Shown here in pieces: positions 12,130-24,001 of a stretch of 64,000 bases of DNA (the stretch's first letter is position 1; each line of letters opens with the position of its first letter). Source of the stretch: Apophysomyces variabilis (taxonomy: Eukaryota > Mucoromycota > Mucoromycetes > Mucorales > Mucoraceae); the NCBI GenBank assembly GCA_002749535.1, contig MZZL01000409.1, forward strand, positions 2,186,160 to 2,250,159, written 5' to 3'. The translations under genes were made by a program, and so were the position numbers. Below the pieces are notes generated by a model. The model was not told the DNA's origin and made no database searches. It saw only the letters and a program-made list of their open reading frames with translations.

Positions 12130-12267
12130 TTTCCTTGCTTTCCATTACCCAAAAGTATTGGATGGCCCGAAGGCATTGTACTGCCTTGATATATAACATA
12201 ATAGACTAGATATATATATACCCTCTCTCTTTTCTCCCTACGCCCAAATACTTACTCTACCTTAATT

Positions 12268-15200
12268 ATGGATGAATCACCAGGTCCCACATGCATTGGA
12301 TGCAATAATGTTATTGATGAAGGTTCCGTGATCGCTTTTGGTGATGCCCTATTCCATTTAGCATGGTAATTCCACTGCATCTCTATTATCTCATTCGTAA
12401 CCCCGCCAATCTCATCCATATCATCATAGTTTCGTTTGTGCCAAATGTTCTCAACCAGTCAATTGCGATTCCAATCTTTTGCTCCTTACAGATGGTAGAC
12501 CTGTATGCGAAAACTGTTCATACAGTTGCATGGCGTGCAAACAAGCTATACACGATGAAGCCATTATGACAGGTAATTGTCATCTACTGCCAAAGCTGAT
12601 ATCAAGCTTGTAAATGAACTCTCAAACTTTAGGTGATGAAGCCTATCATGCAGACTGTTTTCGATGCGTTTCGTGCTGTAAAAAGATTGATGATCTCGTT
12701 TTTACCCAAACAAGCAAGGTTTGTATAACCTTCTGCCATCACGTTGTCAATGCTGAAAAGCTATTTTTAGGGAATTTATTGCACACCTTGTCACGAGAAA
12801 AGGCGAGCTGAGAAAATCAGAAGACGTGAAGAAAAAGAAAAGAGGCAGCAGCAGAAGTCCTTTCAAAGAGATGGTCAGGTACGTCTTTGAATTAGCAGCC
12901 TATCATGATATAATAACTCACACCTTACACCAGTTATCCCCACAACCACGCCACGATAGATATCAATCGCCATATTCTACGAAACGTCATGAAAGTCGAT
13001 TATTGGACGCTCATCTAGTAAATGCATATATGGAACAACAGCAAATCCACAGTCCGCTAGAAGTACATCGTCCGCAAACACAGCTGGATTTACCTAAACC
13101 GGCACGGTCTCGAAGTAGCTCAGTAGACAACTCCACGCATATGCGCGTCAGCTCATTACTCCATCCGGATGACCAGCGACCAACGCCTTCGCGTTCTGAG
13201 ACGATACCGACTTCATCGCCTAAAAAGAAGAGATTTTCGGCTCTGCCGCCCAGAGCCGCGACGGAGAATACCTATCTTTCGGAGAAATCTTCTTCGTCCA
13301 GCTCTACGCTTGATCTGGCGCTACCAGAAATCCCTTCACTGAATTTATCATACTTTGATAACGACTCCTCTGAACTATTGAACCTAACTAAAACCTTGGG
13401 CGCAAACCTAGACATAAAGACTCGACCCATTCCCCCACCACTGGATATTCCTAGCGCTCGTGAGTCAATAGCGTCCACATCAACCTACAAAATCAATCGT
13501 GCTTCAGAAATCATACGTTCATCTCTCACACCCGGAGATCTCGAGAGCTTTCCTCCCCCGCCGTCTTCAGTCTCAAACCTGCTAGATCTGGACTCCACGG
13601 ATGTACCCACTGATAAAGCCTCTTTCGAACGCCTGAGATCCGAACTCAAATTATCCAATGCACAGCTGAATGATATGCAACAAAAGTTCTATAAGATCAA
13701 AGTAATAACAAAGATACTAAGATTGTATGGAGTCATTAATCAATGTTTTCTTTTGGATTGAAAATATATATAGGAAGCAAGTAAGATGGCGTTGGAAGAA
13801 CTTGCACGGGCCAAGGACGAATTTGTTAGAGAGCTAACTTTACGTGAAAAGCATGAGTACACCATCAACCAATTGCGGCAGCAATTAACCCTGCTGAGAC
13901 GAGCACAAACAGCAGGTCATAAGGAGTTTGCTGTGTCAGCTAAAGAGGAAATTGAGCGCCTTGCACAATTTCGGGTTGAGTTGGACAAAAGTTGCACAGA
14001 ATTGAAAGAGTGCCGGGATGCCTTAGCCAAAGATGTCGAGGACATGACCTCAAAGAAGGAGACAGGTCTCGTAAAGTAAGAATATCAATTCTAATGTCCC
14101 TCTGCGTTTGATTGACCTTATATTTATTGGTTTCTTTCTTCACGTAGTTTGATAAATCCAACCTATCATCTCCTTGAGCAACAAAAAGCGTTACACGTGG
14201 AAATAAATACACTGAGACTGGAAAAGACTTTGCTGGAAAAAGAAACACGTGAATTAAGCAAGATACGTGATGAGGTGATCAACGAGATGGTGATGCTCAA
14301 TACAAAGAATGCTGAACTCTCCATGATGAACAACGACTTGTCGCGACGTGTGACGGAGCGAGAACGCGAAGCGGCTGCCGTAATGGCAGGCACATCCTTC
14401 CTTCAATCGCCATCACCTAGCCTTTCCAGTGAGATACAGTCACCTGTTGGCGGTCGACGCAAGTCTTCTGAAACCACTCCTGTTGTGCGCAAAGTATCTG
14501 CACGCGACAGTTTTAACGGAACCCAATCGGCGAAAATGTTTAAGATCAAGAAAAAGGGACCTGGAAACATGTTTGGAAAGTTTGGAGGCAAATCTAACAA
14601 GACGGAACCTGTTCCTGATAACAACACCAAAGGCTTACAGTATAGCCTTGCCAATGGGAACATGAGTGTACAAAGTCTTACCACTCGTGATCGTCAAGGC
14701 TCTCGAGAAACGTTATCACCCATTCAAGGTCCTCATGCTTTTCAACCAACTGCATTTTTTAAGCCTGTCAAATGTGATGCATGCGGAGAAAAGATGTGGG
14801 GTCTATCCGAATTTCGCTGCCAAGGTACGTGATTCAACTAGGAGAAAAAGTTTGCAGGCGTGATCTTTCGTTATAACGTATCGATCATGTATATAATTAG
14901 GGTGCGGATTTGTAACACATGGGAAATGCCTGAGCCATGTCCCTCAATTGTGTTTCACAAGTACGACAAGCAGCCTTGATCTTTTGAATATGCCAGACTC
15001 AGAGACTCCAAGCAAGCCAGGTATAAATGGATCTAGATACATATACCATGGGTAATTTCCTGTACTAACTTTTTATGATACTATGACAGTTAGCATGTTT
15101 GGTACCGACCTAACCGTTCAAGTTGGAAGGGAAGAGCGGCCTGTGCCTTTAATAGTAGAGAAATGCATCACAGCAGTTGAAGCACGTGGCATGGACTACG

Positions 15201-15805
15201 AAGGCATTTATCGCAAATCAGGAGGAGCGGCTCAAATGCGAGCCATCCAACTTGCATTTGAACAAGGCCAAGAAATTGACCTCGATAGTGATGAAGAATT
15301 CAATGATATTTGCGCTGTCACTAGCGTATTGAAGCAGTACTTCCGCGAGCTACCAAACCCTCTTTTAACTTTCGAATTATACCCCCAACTTATCGATGCA
15401 GTGTGTAAGTCTAGTGAGGAAATGATGAGAAATAGACAGGAAGAATTCCATGTGGTTAATGACTTTTGCATATAGCAATGAATCAAGGTCCTGCAAAGAT
15501 GGATAAATTTTTCGAGCTATTTTCACAAATACCTATGGCAAACTATGAAACCTTAAAAATACTACTCCATCATTTATACCGGTAAATGATACCATTTCTT
15601 CTGCTGCTTCTAAACTAATGAGTTGTTCTCTGACAGTGTTCAACAGCGCCATAACCAAAATCTAATGACTACAAAGAACCTTGCAATGGTATTTGGACCG
15701 ACCTTAATGCGAGACAGGGACCCCTCCCGCGATCTTTTAGATATGAGTTATAAAAATGCGGTCATCGAATTTCTCATCCACAATGCCTTCGATTTCTTTC
15801 CTTAA
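12268..15805 (+). CDS. LIM-C1-RhoGAP protein (Rga family)
   Basis: GTPase-activating protein for Rho/Cdc42 GTPases, expected to control polarity and cell-wall growth. Eleven exons: 12268-12365, 12430-12572, 12633-12718, 12771-12878, 12934-13701, 13774-14075, 14148-14824, 14901-15020, 15090-15404, 15476-15581 and 15637-15805. All introns are GT-AG and the sum is 963 aa. Order: two LIM zinc-binding domains (residues ~8-125, CIGC...CENC, CMAC...CTPC); a Ser/Pro-rich linker; a coiled coil (~400-560); a C1 zinc domain (~725-775, HAFQPTAFFKPVKCDACGEK onward); and a RhoGAP domain (~785-960) with the arginine finger in GIYRKSGG and the NLAMVFGPTLMR helix. LIM plus RhoGAP is typical of fungal Rga proteins; the C1 domain is an addition seen in some relatives. 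Confidence 0.95.
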
Positions 15806-16147
15806 CATTACTGCTGTATCAAATTATATTACCCATTACTAATGATGTACTTTCTTCTGTTACACTTATTTTCTAGTGAATTCTCTTACTTTATTCATCT
15901 TCTTTAGCCATTATATTCCGATTTAACATATACACTTCGTCGTAGTCAATTAAAAGCAGCAAACAATAAAAAGCTTAACTTCAAATAAGTCGTTGACGGC
16001 GCATAAAGCGGTTCACTTATGTTGTCATATAAGGCTATTTCGATCATCAAAGTTAAACAGTAAACAGTATGAAAAGCTCTCAGTAGGACATTGAATATGC
16101 TGTGAACGAGCGAAAAAACAACATGTAAACCAAAAATTTTAATCACG

Positions 16148-17434
16148 CTATACACAAAGAACTTTCCCGGGTATGACAAATCCATGCTCCGGATCACTAG
16201 GATCAGTCGCAACAAATGGTGGTGAAACGACTACGAGGACGCGCCCATCAGGCTTGCCTTTGTTGACAGGTTTCATTAACGTACTGTCAAACGTTGCTAC
16301 ACCTTCCTCGACGGAAACAGGTTTTATCGCTATCTCTTGTCCTTTCATTGCTAAACTTAACCTTGCCGCTCTATTGACAATGTTCAATATCTTCTTTGCT
16401 TGGTTTGCATCCTCTTTAATCGCAGGGTAAATTCGACTGAGTTGGTCCATAATATGTTCCACCAATGCCTCTTTTGCCTTCTCGATACTCTGCTGTTCCT
16501 CTGCAGGCTGTTTAACAACGAGTGCACTCACTTGTTGTCGCAGCCGTGTCGCCCATTCTTCGTTTCGTACCCGAATCCATGCATCTACTTGCTGAAAAGC
16601 TTCGTTTATGGAGACACCAGGATGGATAGGTTGTCTCACTATGCCTTCAATCATTGTCTCAACCAAAAACTTTTCAGCAAACAGTGTAATGTATCCTGAG
16701 TCTAACGTTGTTTCCTCCGCTTTGATTAGTTCCTTGATGGATTCGTTCATTGCTGGCCACCTTTCCTGGACAAAGGCTGTAGCACTATCCCGATCGATCT
16801 TGGATCTCAAGCTCATACATAAATTGTTCATTTGGCTGAACAGATGGCCTATTTCGGGTTGAATAGTGGAAAGATCGTCATCTGTGGGTCGAATAGAGCG
16901 TACATGGGAGTAAAAATTGGCTTCAATTCGTTTATATTCCTGCTTCTTCGTCTCAAGTTCCTGTACGACGGACTGATACGCCGCCTCTAGCCGTGCGCAA
17001 CGTTCTCTGTGTTCTTCTAGGGCCGCTTTGACCTGTTCATGTTGCATCATCAGAGAGTTCCGTTCTTCTCGATGTTTCTTCTCCATCGCTTCCTCGTAGG
17101 CATCTTTCTCGCGTTGTACGCGTTCTACGATTTCCTTGTGAATCTGCAAGGACTCCGCCAAGGAGTTAATCATAAGGTCCTTGTCGCATGCCGTCTGCTC
17201 CTTATTTTCCATCCATCGGAAAACACGTTTACTGGGATCTTCGCTGCTGATGGACGGCGTGTCGTTTTGGCCCGTACTGTCTATGGCCTGTTCTGCGATT
17301 TCCGGCGTAGAATGTGTAGCTTCATTCACGTTTTCTTTTGAAGGGACAGGCACGGAATGGCTTGTTTCTTGAGTTAATGTTGCTTCATACTGTTGGTCCA
17401 AATTCTTTTTCTCAGTCTCCTGGGGCTCTGACAT
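16148..17434 (-). CDS. coiled-coil protein of unknown function
   Basis: A single-exon gene of ~428 aa; an in-frame Met ten codons further up (17464) is an alternative start. The N-terminus (to ~90) is acidic and disordered. Residues ~110-200 form a charged coiled coil (REKDAYEEAMEKKHREERNS, EEHRERCARLEAAYQSVVQE). The rest is mixed helical with a well-ordered C-terminus ending VVVSPPFVATDPSDPEHGFV and IPGKVLCV. I recognise no catalytic motif, signal peptide or membrane segment. The conserved-looking C-terminal block suggests a real fungal family. It is convergent with the RhoGAP gene (342 bases between stops). Confidence 0.75.
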   Translation of the reverse strand: MSEPQETEKKNLDQQYEATLTQETSHSVPVPSKENVNEATHSTPEIAEQAIDSTGQNDTPSISSEDPSKRVFRWMENKEQTACDKDLMINSLAESLQIHKEIVERVQREKDAYEEAMEKKHREERNSLMMQHEQVKAALEEHRERCARLEAAYQSVVQELETKKQEYKRIEANFYSHVRSIRPTDDDLSTIQPEIGHLFSQMNNLCMSLRSKIDRDSATAFVQERWPAMNESIKELIKAEETTLDSGYITLFAEKFLVETMIEGIVRQPIHPGVSINEAFQQVDAWIRVRNEEWATRLRQQVSALVVKQPAEEQQSIEKAKEALVEHIMDQLSRIYPAIKEDANQAKKILNIVNRAARLSLAMKGQEIAIKPVSVEEGVATFDSTLMKPVNKGKPDGRVLVVVSPPFVATDPSDPEHGFVIPGKVLCV

Positions 17435-17464
17435 CGTTTCAGCTGCCGGTGACACCCACAGCAA

Positions 17465-18345
17465 ACTGCAGCACCTGTCTGTCTTTTTTTTTTTAAAAAA
17501 ACTGGTAGAACATTCTACCGGCCTCTGTGACCATCTTATGGCACATCTGTTGGTGTGTTGTGTGTTGCCTTCAAAAGCTGGGAACCTCTCATACTCTGTT
17601 CCTGACTCTGGTGCCGCTGATTATTGGTCTATATGCAGCAGCGAATAGGTGGACAATTGCCACATGACGATTTTTGCGTTTTTCTTAGGAGCTACAACAC
17701 TTTCAACCATAAGTGCTGGAATAGCTTTCAGTTGCCGGTTCTAAGGCTTTTCCACCGTTATGGATCGTGCACGATTTTCCAACTTTAATAGTACAATCAA
17801 AGTTTGACAAACAACATTTGATGGTTTCAGTAACTTGTTTGCACCAAACTTACTGTTATGGCCCCTAAAATGCTGAAAATATATATCCTCTAAAAGCAAA
17901 GAAAAGGCCAAAAAAGATAGAGGTGCATTCGGCTTATGACCTACAGTTCCATAATACTGTTTCTAAGTTGCTGTTTTACAAAGTTTCCCTTTGCTCAGGC
18001 GCACACTCTTTCTCAATTTTCTTATATAGCACATTTATAAACTTGACAAGTTAATAATTTAGTCTTCATTCGGTAAGTGAACCAGGTTTTGAACCATGTT
18101 TGAGAGTATTTGGAACTTTTGCCATGGTTCGTATAAACGCCGACAACCCGATTGAAAAATGCGCAAAGGTATCTACAATTTACACCTTATTAATAACACG
18201 CAGTTGTGAGTATCACACAGCTAAATCTCTAAATTATATATATTCGGACTGGCCAACATGGGCTTTAACAAGAGTTCTATACTTTTGAATCCATGATACA
18301 AATGAAATAGGAGCGACTTGTACGTGCAGTATATCAAGGAATTTC
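17465..18345. other. intergenic, no gene recognised
   Basis: Upstream of the coiled-coil gene and downstream of the EF-Ts gene. Short frames only. A T9-A6 run lies near 17490, close to the coiled-coil gene start. Confidence 0.5.
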
Positions 18346-19376
18346 TCACTGTTCAATGCTTTCACCCACTTGGAACCGGACGTAATCGACCACTTCAGCG
18401 CCGTCTTTAATACCCGCGTCTCGTGCTGCCTGATCCACGTACTCAGCAACTGTCTGGTCAGGCTTCAATAGGAATGGCTGTTTTGTCAAAACGGTGCTGG
18501 ATACATATTCAGCGGGATCAGATTGCGCTTCAAGCGTATATTTAGGCACTTCTTCCTCTTTAAGATAAAGAGGACTGTAGCCAACAACTTGACGAGCAAC
18601 TTGGCGGGCGGTTTTAGCCAAAGCTGCACCCTCGGCCTCTCCCAATTCAGCCATCGAAACACCTCGTGGCATTAGCACTGCCAAACCAGCCATTTTACCT
18701 GCATTGCCGTCACCGCCATGTACATATGCAGCAGAGACTCCTCCTTCAACAGCCGCTGCGCGTCGAAGAGCAATGTTCTCACCCAATTTTCCAATGGTTT
18801 CCACAATAGATTCCTGGACTGTCTTGTTTAACTCCGTATCCACTTGTTCTGGGTGTGGCATCAGCGGAGCATTCAAAAGGTTCTCCTGTGGTACACTTTC
18901 GATTTTAGGATGTCCGGGTTTGGCCGCGGCAGACTCATGCAAAAGTAGCGACGTGGCGGCTATACGCGATGCAAGATTTTTAAAGATATCGTTCCGAGAG
19001 ACAAAGTCGGTTTCGCAGTTCAACTGTTATCAAGAAGCCTTCAGTTTTATGTTACTGATTCTAAAACTGCGGTTACCTCGATGATGGTGCTACGACTTTG
19101 GAGGGAAGCTACCGTAACAAGACCTTCACCGGCTTTACGCCCGGATACTTTCTGAGCCTTCTTCGCTCCAGAAACTTGGGCATCCTCTGCAAGCCAAGCG
19201 AGTGCTTTTTCGTAGTCGTTGTTAGTTCTAATTAGAGCTTCTTTGGCTTTGGTGATGGAGATCTCGGTTTCTTTTCGCAACTGTGCAAGCAACTTGACAT
19301 TAGGTTTTACTGGAGTAGAATAGCATCGCTGCAGGCTTTGGCATGGGCGCCATAGGCGGAAGAGTGAACGGTTCAT
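18346..19376 (-). CDS. TSF1: mitochondrial translation elongation factor Ts
   Basis: Nucleotide-exchange factor for mitochondrial EF-Tu. Exons 19376-19077 and 19023-18346 join in frame across a 53-nt GT-AG intron, giving 325 aa. The N-terminus MNRSLFRLWRPCQSLQRCYS is a basic, Arg-rich mitochondrial presequence. It is followed by the UBA-like N domain (LLAQLRKETEISITKAKEAL) and the EF-Tu-contacting NCETDFVSRND motif, with the family's TDFV. The core then contains GENIALRRAAAVEG and an EF-Ts dimerisation-type C-terminal half ending RFQVGESIEQ. I chose the Met at 19376 because it begins a good presequence; the frame stays open 30 codons further upstream. Confidence 0.93.
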
Positions 19377-20120
19377 ATTCTGAGAAAGTTTTATGCAAGC
19401 CCAAAAAGAAAGTGACCTGAAAAGCAGTATTTTTGAAAGCCACTCATTGTCTTTTGGGGAGCGCACAGGTCCCCCTGCGATGCGGAGTTAAATCAGGACC
19501 GGTGAACTGACAGTTCGATGTGATTTGCAGGAGCAGGTAGAGGGCTACAAGCTAAAGGATTATAGAATACCAGCTGCCTTTCCATATGTCAAATTTTATA
19601 GAAACAGCAGCAGTAGAAGCCTTATCCTGTACATCCTGTATAACTATTGTAGGTTCGATCTTGCCTGATCCGCAAAATGGGCCGTGTCTTTTTATCCTTC
19701 TATAAGTTTTTTGCTGTTGTCGGCAGAAACCCATAGGCTACAGGCTTTTTCTTAGGTTATACATATTGATTACTAAGGCTTATTGAAGCCTCGCATCTAT
19801 CATTGACTGAAAGACCTCTCTTTGTCACGTATGAGCATTTGGAACGGTAAGCGCAATCTTTTTGAAAACGATTTTTTGTAATACTGCAGCTTGCAATAAG
19901 CCACTACCGGCCAAGTCCGGTTGGATTGGCTACCGAGGAGAAGCAAATTCGTGTCACACTTCGGTCCGGGTAAAAGAAGCCCTGAACCAAAAAAATTTTT
20001 CAGGCATCCGGTAGGCTGAACAGAGTAGTTCCTTCTCTTTCGTACTTTAGCTTGAACTTGGTACGTTCTAGCAGCCTTCAAAGAAGACCGCCTATTCAAA
20101 CCTTGTCCGTCTAGCAAGAA
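19377..20120. other. divergent promoter region of EF-Ts and RPL30
   Basis: No gene seen. It separates two divergently transcribed translation genes and includes the shared ribosomal box at 19986-20000. Confidence 0.55.
19986..20000 (+). promoter_or_regulatory. ACCAAAAAAATTTTT box upstream of RPL30
   Basis: The same 15-mer as at 8191-8205 in the RPL15 promoter. Here it is preceded by GAAGCCCTGA and followed by CAGGCATCCGG. It lies within the presumptive core promoter or leader. A regulatory role is inferred from the sharing. Confidence 0.4.
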
Positions 20121-20677
20121 ATGGCCCCTATCGCTAAGAAGACCAAGAAGTCCGCCGAGTCCATCAACTCTCGTCTCCAGCTTGTCACCAAGTCTGGCAA
20201 GTACACCCTCGGCTACAAGACCACCTTGAAGACTCTTCGTCAGGGAAAGGGTAGGTATCCAAAATAGCACAAAAACTGCGATAACCGGCTACACTTCCGG
20301 GGGACAGGAGCCCAAAGAAGAGCGAACGATGTAGTCGTTCTGTCCAGCCATGGGCAGAGATCGTCCCCCTAAAACACAAACATTGATCCCTTTGCGTTTT
20401 TTCCTTCTATAGCCAAGTTAGTTATCATTGCTGGTAACTGCCCCCCTCTCCGCAAGTCCGAGATTGAATACTACGCCATGTTGTCCAAGACCGGTGTTCA
20501 CCACTACAACGGCAGTACGTATTGATAAATTATGTTTTCTGAAGAACAGAATCTTAACCGAATTAATCAACCTTTTTAGACAACATCGACCTTGGTACCG
20601 CTTGCGGTAAGCTTTTCCGCACCAGCGTTCTCTCCATCACCGATGCCGGTGACTCTGACATCTTGAACACCCAGTAA
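20121..20677 (+). CDS. RPL30: 60S ribosomal protein eL30
   Basis: Large-subunit ribosomal protein of the L7Ae/L30e RNA-binding fold. Exons 20121-20250, 20413-20514 and 20580-20677 give 109 aa. The sequence shows [20 protein letters not shown], then [20 protein letters not shown] (the L30e signature) and a C-terminus of [11 protein letters not shown]. The first intron is long for this window (162 nt). In yeast, eL30 represses splicing of its own first intron; whether that applies here cannot be told from sequence alone. Confidence 0.98.
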
Positions 20678-21622
20678 ATGCGCAAAATGCGTGTTTGATG
20701 AATAAACACTGTTGTTCATAAACTGTACATACGTTTCCTATGGTTAATCGTCGTTACGTGAATACGAAGCAATCGGGCTGATATATTAGGAAAAAGTAGC
20801 CTTATTTATTGTAACAGTTGTAAGCTTGAGTAATGGCGATTATCTGGAGTTTGCTTTTGGGAACAGATAGGGTTATCGATAGCAATGCATTTCGCCTTGA
20901 TCTTACATTAAATCTACTATCAGTTACCTGAACATCTGACGTTGTACCTTTCAATTAATATTACTTTGCTGTTCTATTGCATGGCATTTTAGTAATTGAT
21001 GATTGCCGTAATGATTTCAATTCTAGAGATCCTGTAGATGCGCAAGAACAATTAATGGACCACATCTGTGACACATCGCCCAACTGCTGTCTACTATCAG
21101 ACCTTAAGAGCTTCGCTATTTCCACAACGAACATTGCTGTACATGTCAGTAGGGACACGTCCTGACATTTGTTCATTCAATTGCCTTTAGGAATAACTCG
21201 CAATAGTATTCTCCTACATTAGGCAAGACCAGGTTCATGGTGTCTAAACATCTTTTTGCCAGCCAAAAGAAATTGTCTGAATCATGCTTCATTAGCAGCG
21301 CAGTTATTTTTATATTTTGAGTTATGGTATAACAGCTATTATTCTTTTCATACATTTTGAATTCAATACAGATAAAAATTCGGTTTTTATTCATGACAGA
21401 GCTACCTAACAAGGTCAACGGCTTCCCTTCGCAGGAATTATCCTGATCAGGTAATGAGAGTGTGATCTCAGCCACACGGAATGCTTTTTAAGGCAAACTC
21501 GGGCACCCCTAGCCGTGACCAAAAAATCTATCAACGTTTGATGTGATAGCAAGGGAGGAAATACGCAATAGCAAAGATGCCATCAGTGTACAATCAGGAT
21601 AGAAGCAAAACGTACCTTCAGA
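20678..21622. other. intergenic, no confident gene
   Basis: Short frames on both strands (for example 21173-21475 minus) look like protein in places but match nothing I recognise and cannot be linked by introns. It separates the convergent stop codons of RPL30 and THI5. Confidence 0.5.
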
Positions 21623-22706
21623 CTAAGCATTCACTGCAGTGACTGTGCTACGGCAGGATCCAGCACAGCATGCCAACACACCTGTGTCAACCGTAGGATT
21701 GACAAATCCAGGAGGCGATTCAGGGTTCAAAGGCCATGTCAAGAATTCGTTCGTCTGGTTCTGTACAAATGAATCATCGACGATCTCTAGACGCTTGCAG
21801 TAGTTGGTGACCTTGTTCCAGTCGCGCTGGACGTTCTTGAGGTCACGGGACATGTATCGGAACGATCTTTGGAAGATCTTACGGTTGACTTCACTGTTCA
21901 TATGGGGCTTCATCTCGACAAACAGTTCGTAGGCCTTAGCAGGATCTGCAAACATATAGTCTGTTCCACGCTTAACAGCCTTCATAAAGGCCTTGACCTT
22001 CTCTGGATTGTTCTGGATGAACTGTTCGTTACCAATGTACAGAATCTATAAAGGGCGAAGGTAAGCACATTTCTTTCTTTCTAACGCAAACAAGAAGTCA
22101 TACCGAGCAGAAGCAGCAGCAGCCCAAGTGAGCTAATTCATCAATACGGAGCATTTGGACATCATCGCGGGAACGTCCTTGCTGAACTGACCATTCTTCG
22201 AGTTCGACCATTTGCACATTTTCCAAACCGATACCAGCATCGATCTCACCCCGAATGATTGCACCGGTGACATTCATACCTACACGGACGGCAGTATAGT
22301 CTTGCGGCGTCATACCATACTGACGCGTCAACTCGTCCAGCTGGATCTTGCCAAACTCACCGACGTAACCAATGCGCTTGCCGCGAAGACTTTCAAAGTC
22401 TGTAGTGATGCCGCTCTTGGAACGGAGATACACAACACCAGTGAAGGGTTCGTCCAACAGAGTACCAAGGGATTTGATAGGAAAACCTCTAGCCTTGCCG
22501 GCAATTGTGTGGATCATAGCCTTACAGCCAAGATCCACCTTACCCGAACCAATGATTTCTGTCACATCGGATGGATTGTTGGGCTCCAAGATGGCCACCT
22601 TAATTCCTTCTTCAGCAAAATAGTTCAGTTTCTCTGCCAAAAAGAGTGGCAAATGGTAAGGAGTAGCGTGCCAGTTCAACAAACAGGTGATCTTATCGGT
22701 TGACAT
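21623..22706 (-). CDS. THI5: HMP-P synthase for thiamine biosynthesis (THI5/NMT1)
   Basis: Makes 4-amino-5-hydroxymethyl-2-methylpyrimidine phosphate from pyridoxal phosphate and one of its own histidines, a single-turnover reaction. Exons 22706-22104 and 22045-21623 join in frame (58-nt GT-AG intron) to 341 aa; yeast Thi5 is 340. The reported PLP lysine and donor histidine are present at positions 62 and 66 (CKAMIHT). The cysteine cluster LGCCCFC ends exon 1, immediately before the intron. The [11 protein letters not shown] and [11 protein letters not shown] blocks are also typical. In many fungi THI5/NMT1 is thiamine-repressed, often by a TPP riboswitch in a leader intron, but I do not see a clear one upstream here. 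Confidence 0.97.
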
Positions 22707-24001
22707 TGAGACGGAAGTAAAAGTTGAAAGAATGGAAAAGAGACGGTCGAAACCAAGAAAGTACGTCCTTTATATTTTTCTGGTTGGGGTTCCCAAGGAG
22801 ATGGAATGACTGCTATCAAAGATATCTGTGTAACCCAAGATGTTCCGTACTCACCCTTCATGTCTTAATCGCCGCATGAAAAAGTCTCACTTCATGATGA
22901 CCCATGTCTTAGGTAGTGAAGGATAGATAGCGCGTCTTTAAAGGAGACAATAACGAAAACAACCGTTAATAGTAGAGTCATCTAATGGCTACAGAGTAAG
23001 AGCCATGACCATCAATGTCTTTGCTCTTTTGTTTGGAGAACCACGCTTCAAAAGAAGTTAAATTGCAAGGGACCCGATTTTGCTCAGGCGCATTCAAAAA
23101 GAAAAAATTAGCATTACATTTTGCAACACAGATGCATGGGTGCCCTCTACAGTCACTATGATTAAACTTGCCTCATTCTTTATTTATCGTTTCTGACCAG
23201 AGTAAGAATAAACATACGGGAAGCCGGTTAAACATTCAATCTCCAGATTCCCACGCGAAAGGTCTATTTGCCCAGTTGTCACGGAAAAAGGGCCTCCGCA
23301 TTCTATTCATATCTATTATTTCCCTCTACTGCCGCTTTAGCCCTTTAGATATCATAGTCAGTATCGCTATGGGCTTTTTTGTTTAGTCAGCTAAAGCAAA
23401 TTGTGACAAGCTCGATCGGCAGATTGAACGGCGTTTTGAAGGGGCACAAACTAAAAAGCTTGATAAATCAGAAACCGCTACTGTTATCGGGACCATCCAA
23501 GATGCCGTTTATCCCACAAGAAAAATACGTTGCAAACGTGAGAATCATACATAGTTGAACGCAAGTAGGATGTATAGTCGCGTAGAGACCAAACACTATT
23601 GAAAACCACAGATAGACGGGTAAAACCACACGGTAGAGCCATGAATAAACATCATTTTGAACGACTCCATAAGTGAAAGTATCAAACCATTACTAAAAAA
23701 AGGACATTTTCTCCAATATTTAACATGAGCCGCAATTATGCTAAGCGTCGTCAAAAGACACACAGTTTCCAAATACCGATGTATAAATTTTTCTGGGTTC
23801 TGTTCTGATAAAGATAATGCCGGTTATTTAGGACATTGTAGCCGATAGTAAAAGTTTGGCATCTCAGCGGGGTGGTTCCTGACCAGGGAACAAAACCCCT
23901 AAAGAAATAGCATATAACAAACCTTCACGCTTTAAGCTAAGTCGTCTCTTCCAACATAAATTTCCCATTCAAACCGAGTTTTACACTGCTTTAAATCATC
24001 T
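22707..24001. other. intergenic; THI5 leader and upstream region
   Basis: No supported gene. The THI5 promoter should be in the first few hundred bases. A search by eye for the conserved CTGAGA and CCTGA elements of a TPP aptamer found none in a convincing arrangement. Confidence 0.45.

Larger units (their letters stand above)
10640..12267. other. intergenic; long 5' region of the RhoGAP gene
   Basis: No supported gene. It holds an 11-base G run at 11403-11413, a GA microsatellite near 11843-11868, a CT-rich tract near 12101-12129 and TA repeats near 12210. The last few hundred bases are strongly pyrimidine-rich, as in fungal promoters and leaders. Confidence 0.55.

Noticed and set aside
12268..15805. 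Separate LIM and RhoGAP genes
   Set aside because: Exon phases are consistent through all ten introns and the LIM-coil-C1-RhoGAP order is known in fungal Rga proteins.
22707..23000. TPP riboswitch in the THI5 leader
   Set aside because: Expected from fungal THI5/NMT1 genes, but I found no CTGAGA and matching CCTGA/TAATGCCAG-like elements in a credible order. A covariance-model search would settle it.
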